Shown here one piece after another: positions 23,791-34,334 of a stretch of 64,000 bases of DNA. The position numbers and the translations under genes were made by a program. The stretch comes from Hysterangium stoloniferum (lineage: Eukaryota > Basidiomycota > Agaricomycetes > Hysterangiales > Hysterangiaceae): the NCBI GenBank assembly GCA_015178975.1, contig WHVD01000009.1, forward strand, positions 930,001 through 994,000, read 5' to 3'. The notes beneath the pieces were generated by a model, which searched no databases, had not been told where the DNA came from, and saw only the letters and a list, made by a program, of their open reading frames with translations. Within the stretch, counting starts at the first letter, position 1. Every line of letters begins with the position of its first letter.

Positions 23791-24516
23791 GAACGCCAGA
23801 CTATCTTCCTCACAATGTCCCTCAACAACACTTGAAAGCGCTGCAATGTACCCTACCATGAAGCTGTTGGATCCTTAATGTACACCGCCTTGGGTACCCG
23901 CCCAGATATCGCTTTCGCCGTACAAGTCATCTCACGTTTTAACATCAATCCTGGCCGGGAACACTGGACCGCTGTCAAAAGAATTTTTTGATACCTGGCC
24001 GGTACCAAAGATCTTTGGTTAACTTACAAAAAACTAGGCAACGACCAATGACTTACTGGTTATGCTGACACAGATGGAAGCCTCGCTGAAGATCGCCGTG
24101 CCATATCCGGGTACGCTTTTCTACTCAATGGAGGGGCTGTATCTTGGAGTGCGAAATGGCAAGAGATTGTCTCATTGTCCATGACTGAGAGCGAATATAT
24201 GGCCGTAACCCACGCCTCCAAAGAAGCGCTTTGGCTACAGTCCTTGCTTACCCAGCTGTTTGGTTCCCCTGATGGGCCCACGACTTTATGCTCCAATAAT
24301 CAATCTGCTATTGCGCTTACCAGGGATCATCAATATCACGGACGCACCAAGCATATCGATGTCCGCTTTCATTTTGTTCGTTGGTTTATTGAGAATGGCT
24401 CCCTTCGACTCATTTATTGCCCCACCGACGACATGGTTGCTGACACCTTAACCAAGGCGCTCCCTTCCGCCAAGGTCAAACACTTCGCCGCTGCATTAGG
24501 ACTCTATGTGGCTTGA
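23791..24516 (+). pseudogene. Copia Pol, 3' part (end of reverse transcriptase, RNase H)
   Basis: Continues pol after the solo LTR. Up to about 23848 it follows the upstream frame; from 23848 to the stop at 24514-24516 it is in another frame, so a small indel lies near 23845. The RNase H region reads GYADTDGSLAEDRRAISGY, then SLSMTESEYMA, then TKHIDVRFHFV. Two internal TGA codons (23989-23991 and 24049-24051) stand where arginine is usual, each one C-to-T step from CGA. The element is therefore inactive by three lesions besides the LTR insertion. Confidence 0.88.
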
Positions 24517-24524
24517 GGGGGGAA

Positions 24525-24920
24525 TGTTAGAATAGCAAGCATGCAATAGTCCCTTTATGGTAAGGTCATGACGTACCAGCCCATAAGACAAAAGCCTTCC
24601 TTTGTTGTACTCCTTTATTGTTTCCTTTTTTCACATGAAAATATTTCTCCAGAACATTCTAGTACACATTCCATGCTATTGTTCTCATTTTCTCTTTGTT
24701 CCGAGTTAGCTTAAATACAAGCCATCCCAGTCAACTTCACCTCAGCTATTTGGCATACAGCGTGCAAATACTGAGGTGAGATACTTACCACTATGCATTC
24801 CTAACTCTTTTACTTATTACCATTACCTTAGTATTGTTCTTTCACTTAGGTAATCAATAACTAGCTATTTGGCATACAGTGTGCAAATACTGAGTATTGT
24901 TCTTTCACTTAGTTCTCACA
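24525..24920 (+). repeat. Copia 3' LTR
   Basis: 396 bp, five differences from the 5' LTR by eye. Same duplicated hairpin unit. Confidence 0.92.
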
Positions 24921-25028
24921 CAACTGTACAGTTTTTCAACCACCCTGACCATCATCAGCTCAAACCTTACTTGTTGAGGAGTTCCTCAAGTGCCTCCATC
25001 GCCGAGAAATGATCTACCGAGAAGAAGA

Positions 25029-25398
25029 GTGTGCTTATAACCTCCGACCGAAGGCCAGCGCCTATTATGTAACATTCACACATAATGGGTGCTGTATTAA
25101 AAATAGTATGAGTTGACTCTATTGCAATACACAATATACAAGGGTTTAATAAGCTTGTAATAAAAGTACTTTGTGTCTCAATATCTTGTGTCAGTTAGTG
25201 TAGCACCTCCTGACAATATAGGTTGGATGCTCTGGGAGGTGTATAGTGGTTCTGACACACATTAACCTCCAAATGCATGGTCCACAATTAGCATCTTCAT
25301 ATGAAAAGTTGCAATAATTGGTGGACTCCCCCTATAAAAAGGTGTGTTTCATCATCAAATTTAACATGCTGGCCTTCGGTCGGAGGTTATAAGCACAC
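25029..25398. mobile_element. 370-bp inverted-repeat element (MITE-like) inside the hAT
   Basis: Ends are a perfect inverted repeat of about 31 bp beginning GTGTGCTTATAACCTCCGAC (25029-25059; complement at 25368-25398). The interior is AT-rich and non-coding. I found no convincing target duplication at the outer ends, so the superfamily is open. Confidence 0.65.
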
Positions 25399-25774
25399 CC
25401 ACAATCTTGGAGTGTGTTGAGGGAAGTGGGGAGCCTGGGAGTTGGGATGACTTGGTTGGAGACCTTGAAGATGATGAGAGCTTTGAGGATTTAGGTGATG
25501 AGGAGGTTTTTCTTCAAAGTGTTGCGTAGGTACAACATCAGAGAAATTCCACACATTTTGCCCTAGAGCCGCGGCCTGAGCCTGAGCCGGGCCTGAGCCG
25601 GGCCCGAGCCCTCTACCTGGGCTCGGCTCGAGGTCTAGGAAAGCCCGAGCCCCCACTAAGCCGAGCCCAAGCCGGGGTTTTGAGCCAAGCCGGGCCCTGC
25701 AAACCACTACTCAATATGTCCAGTGAGCTGACTTTATGCATCACATGCACAAAAGGAACTAATTAATAGAGTGT

Positions 25775-26370
25775 ACAAATTTACCTTGGACAGTACCAGT
25801 TTCTATTTCACGTACTATACAGAAGAAATCCACTATCCAGAAGTGCGAAGTATTTCGTAGCATAAAATAGAACTTATCCCGCGCTCCAGGGAGTGGGCCA
25901 TATAAGATCAATTTCTGACCCTATGCTCAAGAAATGATCATACAACTGTATATCGAAAGCCTTAGCCTCGATCTACACTTGTTTGCTTGTTAAGGTATTC
26001 CTAACACCTCACGTAGTTACCAACTTTACTTTATTGGTGGTTAGTTAATCTAGACAAATCAGTGGTTGATAAACTGTAAAGCACGCATACGATCGGAATA
26101 CTAGAAGATAACACCCCATCGTTCACACATAATCGAACTCGTACAACGCCAAGGGCTTACCGTTGTAGTACGATAAGTGAATAAATCCGCTGACAGAGTC
26201 TGAATATCGACGGTCTGCAATGAAGACATGAGGTTATATGCCAGTCTGGCTAAAATTTCGAAGAACTGGTACACGAAGAAATACAGGCATGAGGTTCGTG
26301 AAAGAAATACTAGCAGGACAGTTATCTCTAATATTGTAATCCTGCCCGTCTTACCACACATTGGCTACAT
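25775..26370 (-). pseudogene. DUF6533-type membrane protein gene, fragment D (N-terminal part)
   Basis: Minus-strand counterpart of 28660-29170 in copy A: the exon near 26140-26233 reads SLQTVDIQTLSADLFTYRTT before a splice donor. The next exon region (25830-25950) is recognisable at the DNA level. Nothing corresponding to the RTWAIW region or later is present; the block is cut off at 25760-25775 next to the old Copia. Confidence 0.6.
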
Positions 26371-26989
26371 TATTCCGACCCGATCAAGATCTATTATTTT
26401 ATCTCTCTGCCTTGATCATCCTTTTGTTCTACTTATAATTCCTTAAACCTTATTTCCATCATCCCATTGTTATATTAGATTGACAATAGTCCTTTCCGAG
26501 GGTAGTTAGTTATTCCACCCCCCTACCAGATAGCAATCATGTTCTCCCCTTATGATCAACAAAGAGAACTTTGTCCTGTCCGTTGCTGACTGAGTGAGGC
26601 TGATACCAGCAGCCTTTCAAATATACTAATATGGACCCAGGATCTCAGGGTGAATTCAATGTACCATAGAAACACGTGTCTTCGGCCAATGACGAAACAC
26701 CATCCACTCTGTTGCCGAAGATTTCAATGTTGCGAGGTTTCGAGTAGTTGACAGTTCTGACTGCCTAAATGCACGGTTGATGCGCTCGTTTGGCGCTCGT
26801 AGATTTCTGATCCCAAGCAAGCGCTAAACAACTTCGCGCATCCAACAGAATTTGTATTTATGTGTGTGGATCCTGTCCCAAAAACAGTAATTTTGTTCTT
26901 AACTTCTCACAAACAATCGAAACAATCGAAACAAAAATGGATTACACAAACATACCTCGGAGGAGCAAAAATGATTCGTCAAAAATTCA
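26371..26989. other. no gene recognised
   Basis: Mixed sequence without open frames over 75 codons or window repeats. Confidence 0.5.
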
Positions 26990-29618
26990 CTTTTCTATAA
27001 TCCTTTATCACTCCGAGCATCAAGCTTATCTATAGGTAATTGCCTTACGTGTCGAAATTCTGTCCCCAGGTATTCCACTGATATACCATTCTGCCTATGA
27101 TGAGAATAAGCTTTTATTACAATTACAAAATGGATCGGTCTAGGTTGCAACCAAAAGGTTGTTAATTGATCGAAACTGATGAGATGACTTCCCCGAGATT
27201 TCCTTTATACGTCTGCAGCTTTGTTGTTGTTCCAGGTCATAGTCACCGGAAAATCTTTTAAGTGGTGAACGACACCCTGTGTTCAAGGATGTTGTTGGTT
27301 CATATGCGTGATTGAGGAAAGGGGGACGAGTCTACACTATCAGATACATCAGATATAGTCTAAAGTTGAGGTGTTTTAGCCAAATATAGAACAGTTGAAG
27401 ATAATATGAAGATTTCATTACCATCTGTGTGATGGTGTTCGGGTTGTGAAACCACGTGTCCACGCCTAATATGACACTGCTAAAGTTTGTACGGCCATCG
27501 GTAGTGGTCAAGGCATTAGATTCTTTACAATTATCACGCGCCGCTTTTCGGAGATTGACTAAAATCCGTGCAGTCAATATTGCATGGAAGTCGCGCTGTG
27601 TACTGTAGTAGCAATAAGACTGTGAAGTTCGAATGACGCGGAAAACAAAAGAGATGCACGGACAATATGAGGCTGGGCTTGGGCTTGGGCTAGGTAAAGC
27701 GAAATTTAGAGTATGTAGGCTGTAGGAGTATTGGCGGCATACGTTAACGACCAAAATAATGATGTTGATAATTGATATGCCTTCCCAGTGGTAAGGTTAC
27801 AACATGATCGTCAAGTCTATGGCATATCTACGCACCGATGAGGTATACATAGTACATTACACCTTTCCTCGCAAGAAAAATCAGCTGGCGTCTTACAGGT
27901 TAGCTGAGAAACATACCGTCTTGACATAGTGCAACGATTAGACGGGATCTCCTTATTTTGACTGCGAGGAAGTCCCGGAGAGTTTAAATGTGTTGTTGAG
28001 GTGTGCCAAGACCAGGTAGTACTCACGGTGTTGAAGGCACTTGAGGATGGTCAGTACTAAGATGACTAAAAAGAGTAAATAAGGAGGAGAACACTGTTAT
28101 CAAAATGATGGCAAATACTTGTTTCAAATATTACAATCAAGATGTAGTCGAGAAATATTATGTTGCCAGCAGGCGTTACGACCCAGCAAACGTAGTCTGC
28201 GCCGCTTGGACTTGGTCCGACTGCATGACTCGTAATGGTAAGATGTTTTAATCACGCCGATCGAAAAATGAATGGTTTACAGGTGGTGGGCGAGAGACTG
28301 TGGTAGACGAAATATCCACTCAAACACGCCATTAAAAGCCCTGCACAAAGGAGCGATATTATTACTTTGCTATTTTCCCCCCAAATAGCCCAGGTTCTGA
28401 AGACTAGAACAACTGAAACAGATGTCGATTTATTTGGCTGAAACTCGGGTTCTGAAAGGGCACATACATTCTGCAATGGCTATCCCAACTACGATCATTA
28501 CTGAAAGACATGATAAGCGCAGGTCCTCAGAATGTCCCCGTTTTAATCATGACGGGTGCTCCATACCTTCAGATAGTTTGTATAGAAGCTCACAGGTGCT
28601 TGGCGTTGTACCTAATGGCGCGAACTCGTCTAGTCAGGGGGGAGTTTTTCAGATCGCCTTCAAGTGCCAGATCAATTTCTACTTTACGTACAATAGAGAA
28701 GAAATGCACCATCCAGAAATGCGGGGTATTTCGTTGCATAATATAGAATTTTTCCAGCGTTCCAAGGAGTGGACCAAATGAGATCAATCTCTTCCCCCAA
28801 GTTCAAAAAGTAGTCGTACAACTGCGTCCCACAAGCTTCAGCCTCGATCTAAATTTATGTTTAAGTATTTTTAACGTACCAATAAGGTATAGCCGGCTAC
28901 TATGAAACGGTTAGTATGGACAGATCAATGATCGACAAATGGTAGAACATGCATACTATCAGAATACTAGAAGATAATCCAGATAATCCGTATACAATTG
29001 AACCTGTAGAACGCTGAGGGCTTACCGCTTTAGCACGGTGGTTCTCTAAATCCAATGACAGGACCTGAATGTTGATGGTGTGGGATGAAGACATCACGCC
29101 ATATACTGGTTTGGCTAAAATTTAGATGGAATGGTACGTGAAGGAATACATTAGCAATGGTGAAAAAAGCCCTCTTTAGTAGACTGGGCCTGTAAGTTTC
29201 GGGAGCACAGCCTACGGGTTGGTTCAAAGTATCATAGAAACGTGTCTCCAGTAAGATAAAGGAAGCCATCAAAGGTATTTTATATATGCCGAAATCACCA
29301 GAAGACATCATGATCATGATCTCGATCAATCTGTACTGTTGATATCCTTGTGATCTGCGTAATAAATGCACTTGAATTCATAGGCACACTGATAGTGACC
29401 AGGCAGCGTGCCGGAGTTTGAAATTTAGCATCTAGCTGTGAATAGAACCGATGTATAGCCTCAGTATTGACATTGAAAATGATGTCTGGAAGAATCGCTA
29501 GTAACAATGGCTTGTAACCCTTACTGAGATGATAAGCATTCATGGCGATGCTTCTTCCACGGAAACGATGCCAGTGGGGGAGTTGACACTGCCATACGAT
29601 GACATCTGCCTTGCTAGT
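26990..29618 (-). repeat. segmental duplication block A (partner 47652-50473)
   Basis: About 2.6 kb colinear with the block at 47652-50473, covering 3' flank, DUF6533-type gene and 5' flank. Block B has roughly 180 bp more at about 47801-47985, a single clean indel. Outside 26990 and 29618 the two diverge abruptly; on the right, block A meets a LINE tail. Confidence 0.85.
27330..29100 (-). CDS. DUF6533-type integral membrane protein, copy A
   Basis: Family of Agaricomycete multi-pass membrane proteins of unknown function. Minus-strand pieces in order: MSSSHTINIQVLSLD (29097 down) followed by a GTAAGC donor; an exon reading YDYFLNLGEEIDLIW then AGKILYYATKYPAFL, the N-terminal DUF6533 signature; a helix with VVLVFRTWAIWGENSK and VIISLLCAGLLMACLSGYFV (28270-28420); and a C-terminal exon with FHAILTARILVNLRKAA (27420-27590). 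Several short introns are implied. I did not obtain one uninterrupted model, so the copy may be functional or decayed. The paired copy B supports purifying selection or recent duplication. Confidence 0.65.
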
Positions 29619-29654
29619 AAGTAGTATAGTAGCTATGCTCTATACGATGCTATG

Positions 29655-29722
29655 GAACCGCCATGTATCTTAGTTATGCGACGCGGTATATAAATGTATT
29701 AAAAAAAATAAAAAAAAATTGC
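29655..29722 (+). mobile_element. LINE 3' end 2, tail only
   Basis: The LINE 3' UTR end (CCATGTATCTTAGTTATGCG to an AATGTATTAAA-type end) followed by an A-rich tail AAAAAAATAAAAAAAAA. No coding part remains. It sits at the breakpoint of duplication block A. Confidence 0.75.
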
Positions 29723-29819
29723 GCGCACGTGAACACAATGTGCCGCGCCCATTCGTGCGCGTGTGGGGGTACGTGGGTGTTGCCAAATGCCCACTATCTG
29801 TCAGTCCGTGTTAGGTGTT

Positions 29820-30110
29820 AAAAAAATTACAAACAATTTCAGAAGAATTAAAATAAATACCAGAAAATATACCAAAATTACGGGAATGGAAGTCAATTAA
29901 ATGAAATATCAGTAAACCTGTAAATCCAATCAAATTCCAGTAAACTCCAATTAACTTTTACTACATTCCACTGAATTCCAGTAAATTTCAGTAAATTCTA
30001 ATTAAATCCAATCAAATTCCAATAAATTCCAATTAAGCTCGAGTAAATTCCAGTAAATTCAGTTAAACAACATTGTTAAACTGTTCTATTCCTGACCATT
30101 CTGTTACATC
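29820..30110 (+). repeat. AT-rich degenerate repeat around AATTCCAGTAAATTCCAATT
   Basis: Irregular tandem repeats of TTCCAGTAAA/TTCCAATTAAA over about 290 bp. Non-coding. Confidence 0.65.
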
Positions 30111-30486
30111 CTTTGTGACTGTTATTCTATCCTCATTGATATTTTGAAATGATTTTAAATGTACAGCACCCAGTGTAATTGCCAGAAGCTTGGGACACTA
30201 AGAGAACTAAATCATGGCAAGGGCAAAAACTAAGACAACAGATATAATAGTACTATTAAGAACTAAGACTCAAGTCTATTGGCCCCTCACATAACTATTC
30301 AGGTGCTCCAAAGTTCAAAGACTGGGATTATATAAACTCAATGGGGGTCTTGAAATGACTATATAAAAAGACCCATGTGGAAGGAATAGATGAGGAATGT
30401 GGCAGGATGTATAATGGTAGTTATGTACATAGCTATGTATGTATCAACTGGAGGTCCAGAGGCTAAGGTTGCAAAGGTAGTAAGTC

Positions 30487-30702
30487 TGTAATCCCGTCGT
30501 CAATTGGGATCACTGGCGGTCACACAAGTTGACAGGACCACGGTGTATTGTCCAGAGCAGAACAAGATACAGGCAAGTGCAGCGTATGGTAAGATCTAAG
30601 GTCCTGAAAACTTCCCGGCTACTTATACCGTACAACACGGTGATTATGTAATCACGTAAAACTAAACGGTCCGTGCGTAAGACTGGGGGCACCAGGATTA
30701 CA
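30487..30702 (+). mobile_element. 216-bp element with TGTAATCC/GGATTACA ends
   Basis: 8-bp inverted ends (TGTAATCC..GGATTACA) flanked by the 5-bp duplication AAGTC (30482-30486, 30703-30707). The empty site is visible in the related copy at about 31395. It has TG..CA ends and a 5-bp duplication like an LTR, yet is far shorter than the other LTRs here and has no internal coding. Could be a miniature solo LTR or a small DNA element. Confidence 0.72.
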
Positions 30703-30708
30703 AAGTCT

Positions 30709-32010
30709 TAGTGTGGCTAGACACTAGCAAAAAAATTAAGCAGGATGAACAATACTTTAAAAATAAATGAAGGTATTATTCCATAAGCTTCTATAAATGA
30801 GAGGGGGATTCTAAATGGGTATTCTGAGTCACTATTTAAACTGAAGAGTAGTAGTATACAAGATAGGATTTTATACTAATGTAAATGGAAGCATGGAGGA
30901 CTGAAAATGGTGATTTTATATTAACAGGACACAGGAAATTGGGAAAATGGAACAGGGGGTCAAGAAAAGGAATACAAGACAAGAGAAAAAAGATAAATAC
31001 TCTGAGGTGGCAAATGATGTGGTGAAGTGATGCAAGGAATAATGGAATGCCATCAGAAGGAAAATGGGATGGAGTGGCTAGAAAATGAAGTCATTAAGTG
31101 GGTGAGTTGTCAGTACACTGTCATCAGAGATGTTGCATCAGGAATACCAATATCAGGATGCCAGAGTATAGGTTGAAAACACACATAGGGGCCTAAATGA
31201 CATATGTATGTAGTTCCCAACAGGTAGGTTCTAACTCAATATTTCAACTGGAGATTAGTAGAAAATAAGACAATAAATTATACTAAAATATTTAATGACA
31301 GACAGATGAGTAGAAGGGGAGTATGAATGCAGGATGGATTATGGCACTTACTGTAAATGAGGGTCCAGAGGCTAAGATAAAAAAAGGGTCATAAGTCTCA
31401 GTCTGGCCAGACACTAGCAAAAGGATTAAGCAGTATGAATAATACTTAAAAGGTAAATAAAGCTATTATTGCATACACTTCTAAATATGAGAGGAGGATT
31501 CCAAATGGGTATTCTGAGTCAATATTCAAACTGAAGGATAGTAGTGTACATGATGGGGTTTTATACTAAAGTAAATGGAAACACAGAGCTGAAAATGGAG
31601 ATTTAATATTAACAGAACAAAGGAAATCAGGAAACTGAACAGGATATTAAGAAAAGGAATACAAGACAATAGAAAAAAGATAAATACTCTGAGGTGGCAA
31701 ATGATATGGTGTGAAGTGATGCAAGGAATAATGGAATGTCATTAGAATAGAACTGAGATAGAGTGGCTGGAAAAGGAAATCTTTGGGTATCACAATGCCA
31801 GAGAACAGTATATGTAGGTTGAAAATACACATAGGGGCCTGAACAATGTGGTTCTTAACAGAAAGGTTCTAAATCAATGTTTGAACTGGAGATTAGTAGG
31901 ATACAAGACAATAATTTATATTAAAAGATTCAATGACAGACAGATGAGTGGAATGGAAGGAAAGTGGGGTATGAGTATGAAAGAGAATAAATGGGGAGCT
32001 AGAATTTGCA
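30709..32010 (+). repeat. two direct copies of a roughly 0.69-kb non-coding repeat
   Basis: The block from ACTAGCAAAA..TTAAGCAG through GATAAATACTCTGAGGTGGC to GGAATAATGGAATG occurs at 30718-31300 and 31410-31960, offset about 692 bp. Weaker relatives occur at 35225-35420 and 51840-51910. No open frame is conserved, so this is probably an old transposon with no coding part left. Confidence 0.65.
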
Positions 32011-32439
32011 GAAGTCCCCAATATGACAAGGGAAGGGCAATCACAGCCATATGAGAAGTTGGAAGTCCAATGTGGAACAAAACATCTGACACTTCAAGAG
32101 AAACAAATTGAGGAAGAATGAAAATACTGTTCCAAGCCAAATATGTAGTATGTAAGGATGTTATTCTTGATCCGTGACTAAGTATTCAGCAAGATTCCAA
32201 AAAGACTGACATATGTTTTTTAGGTTCAGTAAATTTACAAATACATATAATGTATATAATTTAAACTTTAATCACTTTAAAAATAAGTCTCTGAATGAGA
32301 ATAAATGGGAAGCTGGAATGTACACAACCCTCAATAGGACATGGTCACAAAAGGAAATACAAAAGTTATGTGATCAAGGATTTGAAAATGCTATTCCATG
32401 ACTGCTGATGTAGTGTTTAAAGACATTATTATTGATCCA

Positions 32440-32515
32440 CCAGGTCGCGAAGCGACCGAGTAAGGTTGTGGGGTGGTAGCATGGTGGGGGCTTGCCCCCC
32501 CACGGGTCACAGCCT
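32440..32515. repeat. GC-rich hairpin cluster
   Basis: GGTCGCGAAGCGACC (perfect arms GGTCGC/GCGACC) followed by GGGGGCTTGCCCCC-type arms, in otherwise AT-rich DNA. The first hairpin is repeated exactly near 62088. Confidence 0.7.
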
Positions 32516-32519
32516 TGTA

Positions 32520-33265
32520 CATGACTCATCCTTATATAGCCTAGTAGCCCGCTTACTAATACCCCCTGTATACTGAGTTCCCAAAAGTTAACAATATGAT
32601 GCTCGGAAACATTTTTGGCCTCAATGATGATACCTGACCAATTGCCAATTGCAGTGTATGCTCTAGAGCACTTGTGGGTGCGGTCGCCTTCGTGTATGCC
32701 GGCACGACAATAATATACAGTGTTTTTTCATCTGCTCGACGTCTCATAAGTGTGCTCTGAATTACTCTCCAATGTACTTTGATGTTTGAGCTTTATGTAG
32801 GCGCTGGAGCTCGGAGGGTTGACGCCCGAGTATAAGACTCTGGAGTCTTTAAAGCACCTTGATTATTGAATCACTCAAAACACTTAACTATAGTACAATT
32901 ATAGTATTAGTTATTTGAGATACATAATTCTTTGCCCAAAAACAAACACGAGTACACTAGGAAGTCAGCTGTGCTAGCTGAGATATGCAAAGAGACCCGA
33001 GGGATAATATAGTTTCGTAAAACCTTCAATCCAAAACGACTCTGTCTAGACTAATAACCAAAGGGCTATCAACTAATAGAAACTAATGGGACAACTTTCC
33101 AGAGAAGTCTGCTATGTGTTCATTGCCTTGTTATTATTCCAAATCATAGCCATTGGGGATATCTTACATGGTGGTCGACCGCATCCTGTGTTCAATGATC
33201 GGCACCGTTTCATACGAGCGCATGGTTCGGTTGTGATTGGGGCAAGGCTGATTCTTCATCAGGTA
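32520..33265. other. no gene recognised
   Basis: Single-copy sequence with short frames only. The part after about 33060 is the 3' flank of DUF6533-type copy C, similar to 27130-27330. Confidence 0.45.
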
Positions 33266-33269
33266 AAGC

Positions 33270-34330
33270 CTAAAGTCGAGATCTGTGTACCATCTGTGTG
33301 GGTAATTCCGGGTTCTGAAACCAGGTGTCGACGCCTATTATACTGTTCAAGATTGTTCGATCACGGTGGGTATTGTTCGTATTGGTTACGGTATCATAAT
33401 CTGTGCAGTTACTACGCGCCGCTTTTCGAAGATTGACCAAAATCCGTGCAGTGAGGATTGAATGGAAGACACGCTGTGCACTGATGTAACTTGTGAGTTT
33501 GGAATAACTTGAAAAAATGAAAGTGATGCACGGACAGTGCGAGGCTGGGCTTAAGGCTTGGGCTAGGTAAAGTTTTTCCCTGGGGTAGACTGTAAAAGTA
33601 TTGGCGCATACCTTGGTGACCAGAATAATCATGTTAATAACCGAGATACCTTCCCGACGGTAAAATTACAAGGTGATCGTCAAGTCTGTGACATATATAC
33701 GTACCGGTGAGGCAAAGATAGAACAGAATACCTTTCCCCGCAAGGAGCATTAGCTGGCATCTTACGAAGTAAGCGAAGAAGCATACCGTCTCGGTATAAT
33801 GTAACAATCAGAGGGGACCTGCTTCTTCTGACTGCCGAGGAAGTGAGGGTACAAATTGTGATTTCAGATATGAAGTCGACCCGTGCCAAGTGGCAGGACT
33901 GACGAGCTTGAAAGCACCCTGCGGGTGGTTAATATTAAGATGACTCCAAAGAGGGAATAAGTAGGTGAAGACTGCCGGTAGTAGCATGGCAAATACTTGT
34001 TTCGAATATCATGGGCAAGATGTAGTCGAGAAATATTGTGCTGCCGAGAGGCGTCATGGCCCAGCAAACATAGCCTGCACTTGGTCCAACTGCTCATAGT
34101 CATCAGAGATTTGTATCACGATCGGAAGATGAGTAGTTTACATGTGATAGCCGAAATATCATGGTAGGCAAAATACCCGATCGGGCATCCCAGGATAAAT
34201 GCTGCACAAAGGAGCGATATCCCTACAACACTATTTTTTCCCCAAATGGCCCAGGTTCGGAAAACTAGAACGACTACAACATACATATGTCAACTTATTT
34301 GTCTGACATTCAGCACGGAAAGGGTACATA
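33270..34330 (-). pseudogene. DUF6533-type membrane protein, copy C (5'-truncated)
   Basis: Diverged third copy. The C-terminal exon (about 33270-33632) has FHSILTARILVNLRKAA; the middle part (33780-33860) reads RSRSPLIVTLYRDGMLL, a segment typical of the family; a helix region near 34190-34330 corresponds to the RTWAIW exon of copy A. Sequence matching copies A and B ends near 34340, so the N-terminal exons are absent. Confidence 0.6.
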
Positions 34331-34334
34331 CATT

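Larger units (their letters stand above)
19266..24920 (+). mobile_element. complete Ty1/Copia LTR retrotransposon, young, interrupted
   Basis: LTRs of 396 bp (19266-19661 and 24525-24920) begin TGTTAGAATAGC and end AGTTCTCACA. They are flanked by the 5-bp duplication CAACT (19261-19265, 24921-24925). I count five differences between the LTRs, four of them transitions, so insertion is recent. A polypurine tract GAGGGGGGAA sits at 24515-24524. The sequence after the 5' LTR (GGTTATTGGGCCCC) would be the primer site; its tRNA is not identified. A solo LTR (23312-23785) sits in pol. Confidence 0.93.
19077..25709 (+). mobile_element. non-autonomous hAT-type DNA transposon, about 0.6 kb without its insertions
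   Basis: Terminal inverted repeats begin TAGTGGTTTGCARGGCCCGG (19077 inward; 25709 inward on the other strand, one mismatch). They are flanked by a perfect 8-bp duplication CTCAATAT at 19069-19076 and 25710-25717, the hAT hallmark. Both ends are GC-rich with many GAGCCGAGCC/GGGCTCGGCT motifs, the usual subterminal repeats. No transposase is present. It contains the Copia at 19266-24920 and an inverted-repeat element at 25029-25398. Confidence 0.85.
18036..25760 (+). mobile_element. old Copia remnant, split by a hAT insertion
   Basis: Plus-strand pieces in order: gag of the UBN2 type (18053-18382; HLDELMKMQAQLEGMG, then IIRSLPKSYWPL), zinc knuckle CWNCGETGY..C (about 18406), a decayed protease motif (NSAASNHM near 18613, where DSGAS is usual), and the pre-integrase segment (IDEAQCQLGHI near 18985). 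The segment breaks at 19076 and resumes at 25718 with CITC, the C-x2-C of the same zinc region, then stops at 25758. Integrase and later domains are gone. Clearly dead. Confidence 0.75.

Noticed and set aside
25387-25707. Minus-strand 106-codon frame over the hAT right end
   Set aside because: Half of it is translated GC-rich subterminal repeat; no transposase motif.
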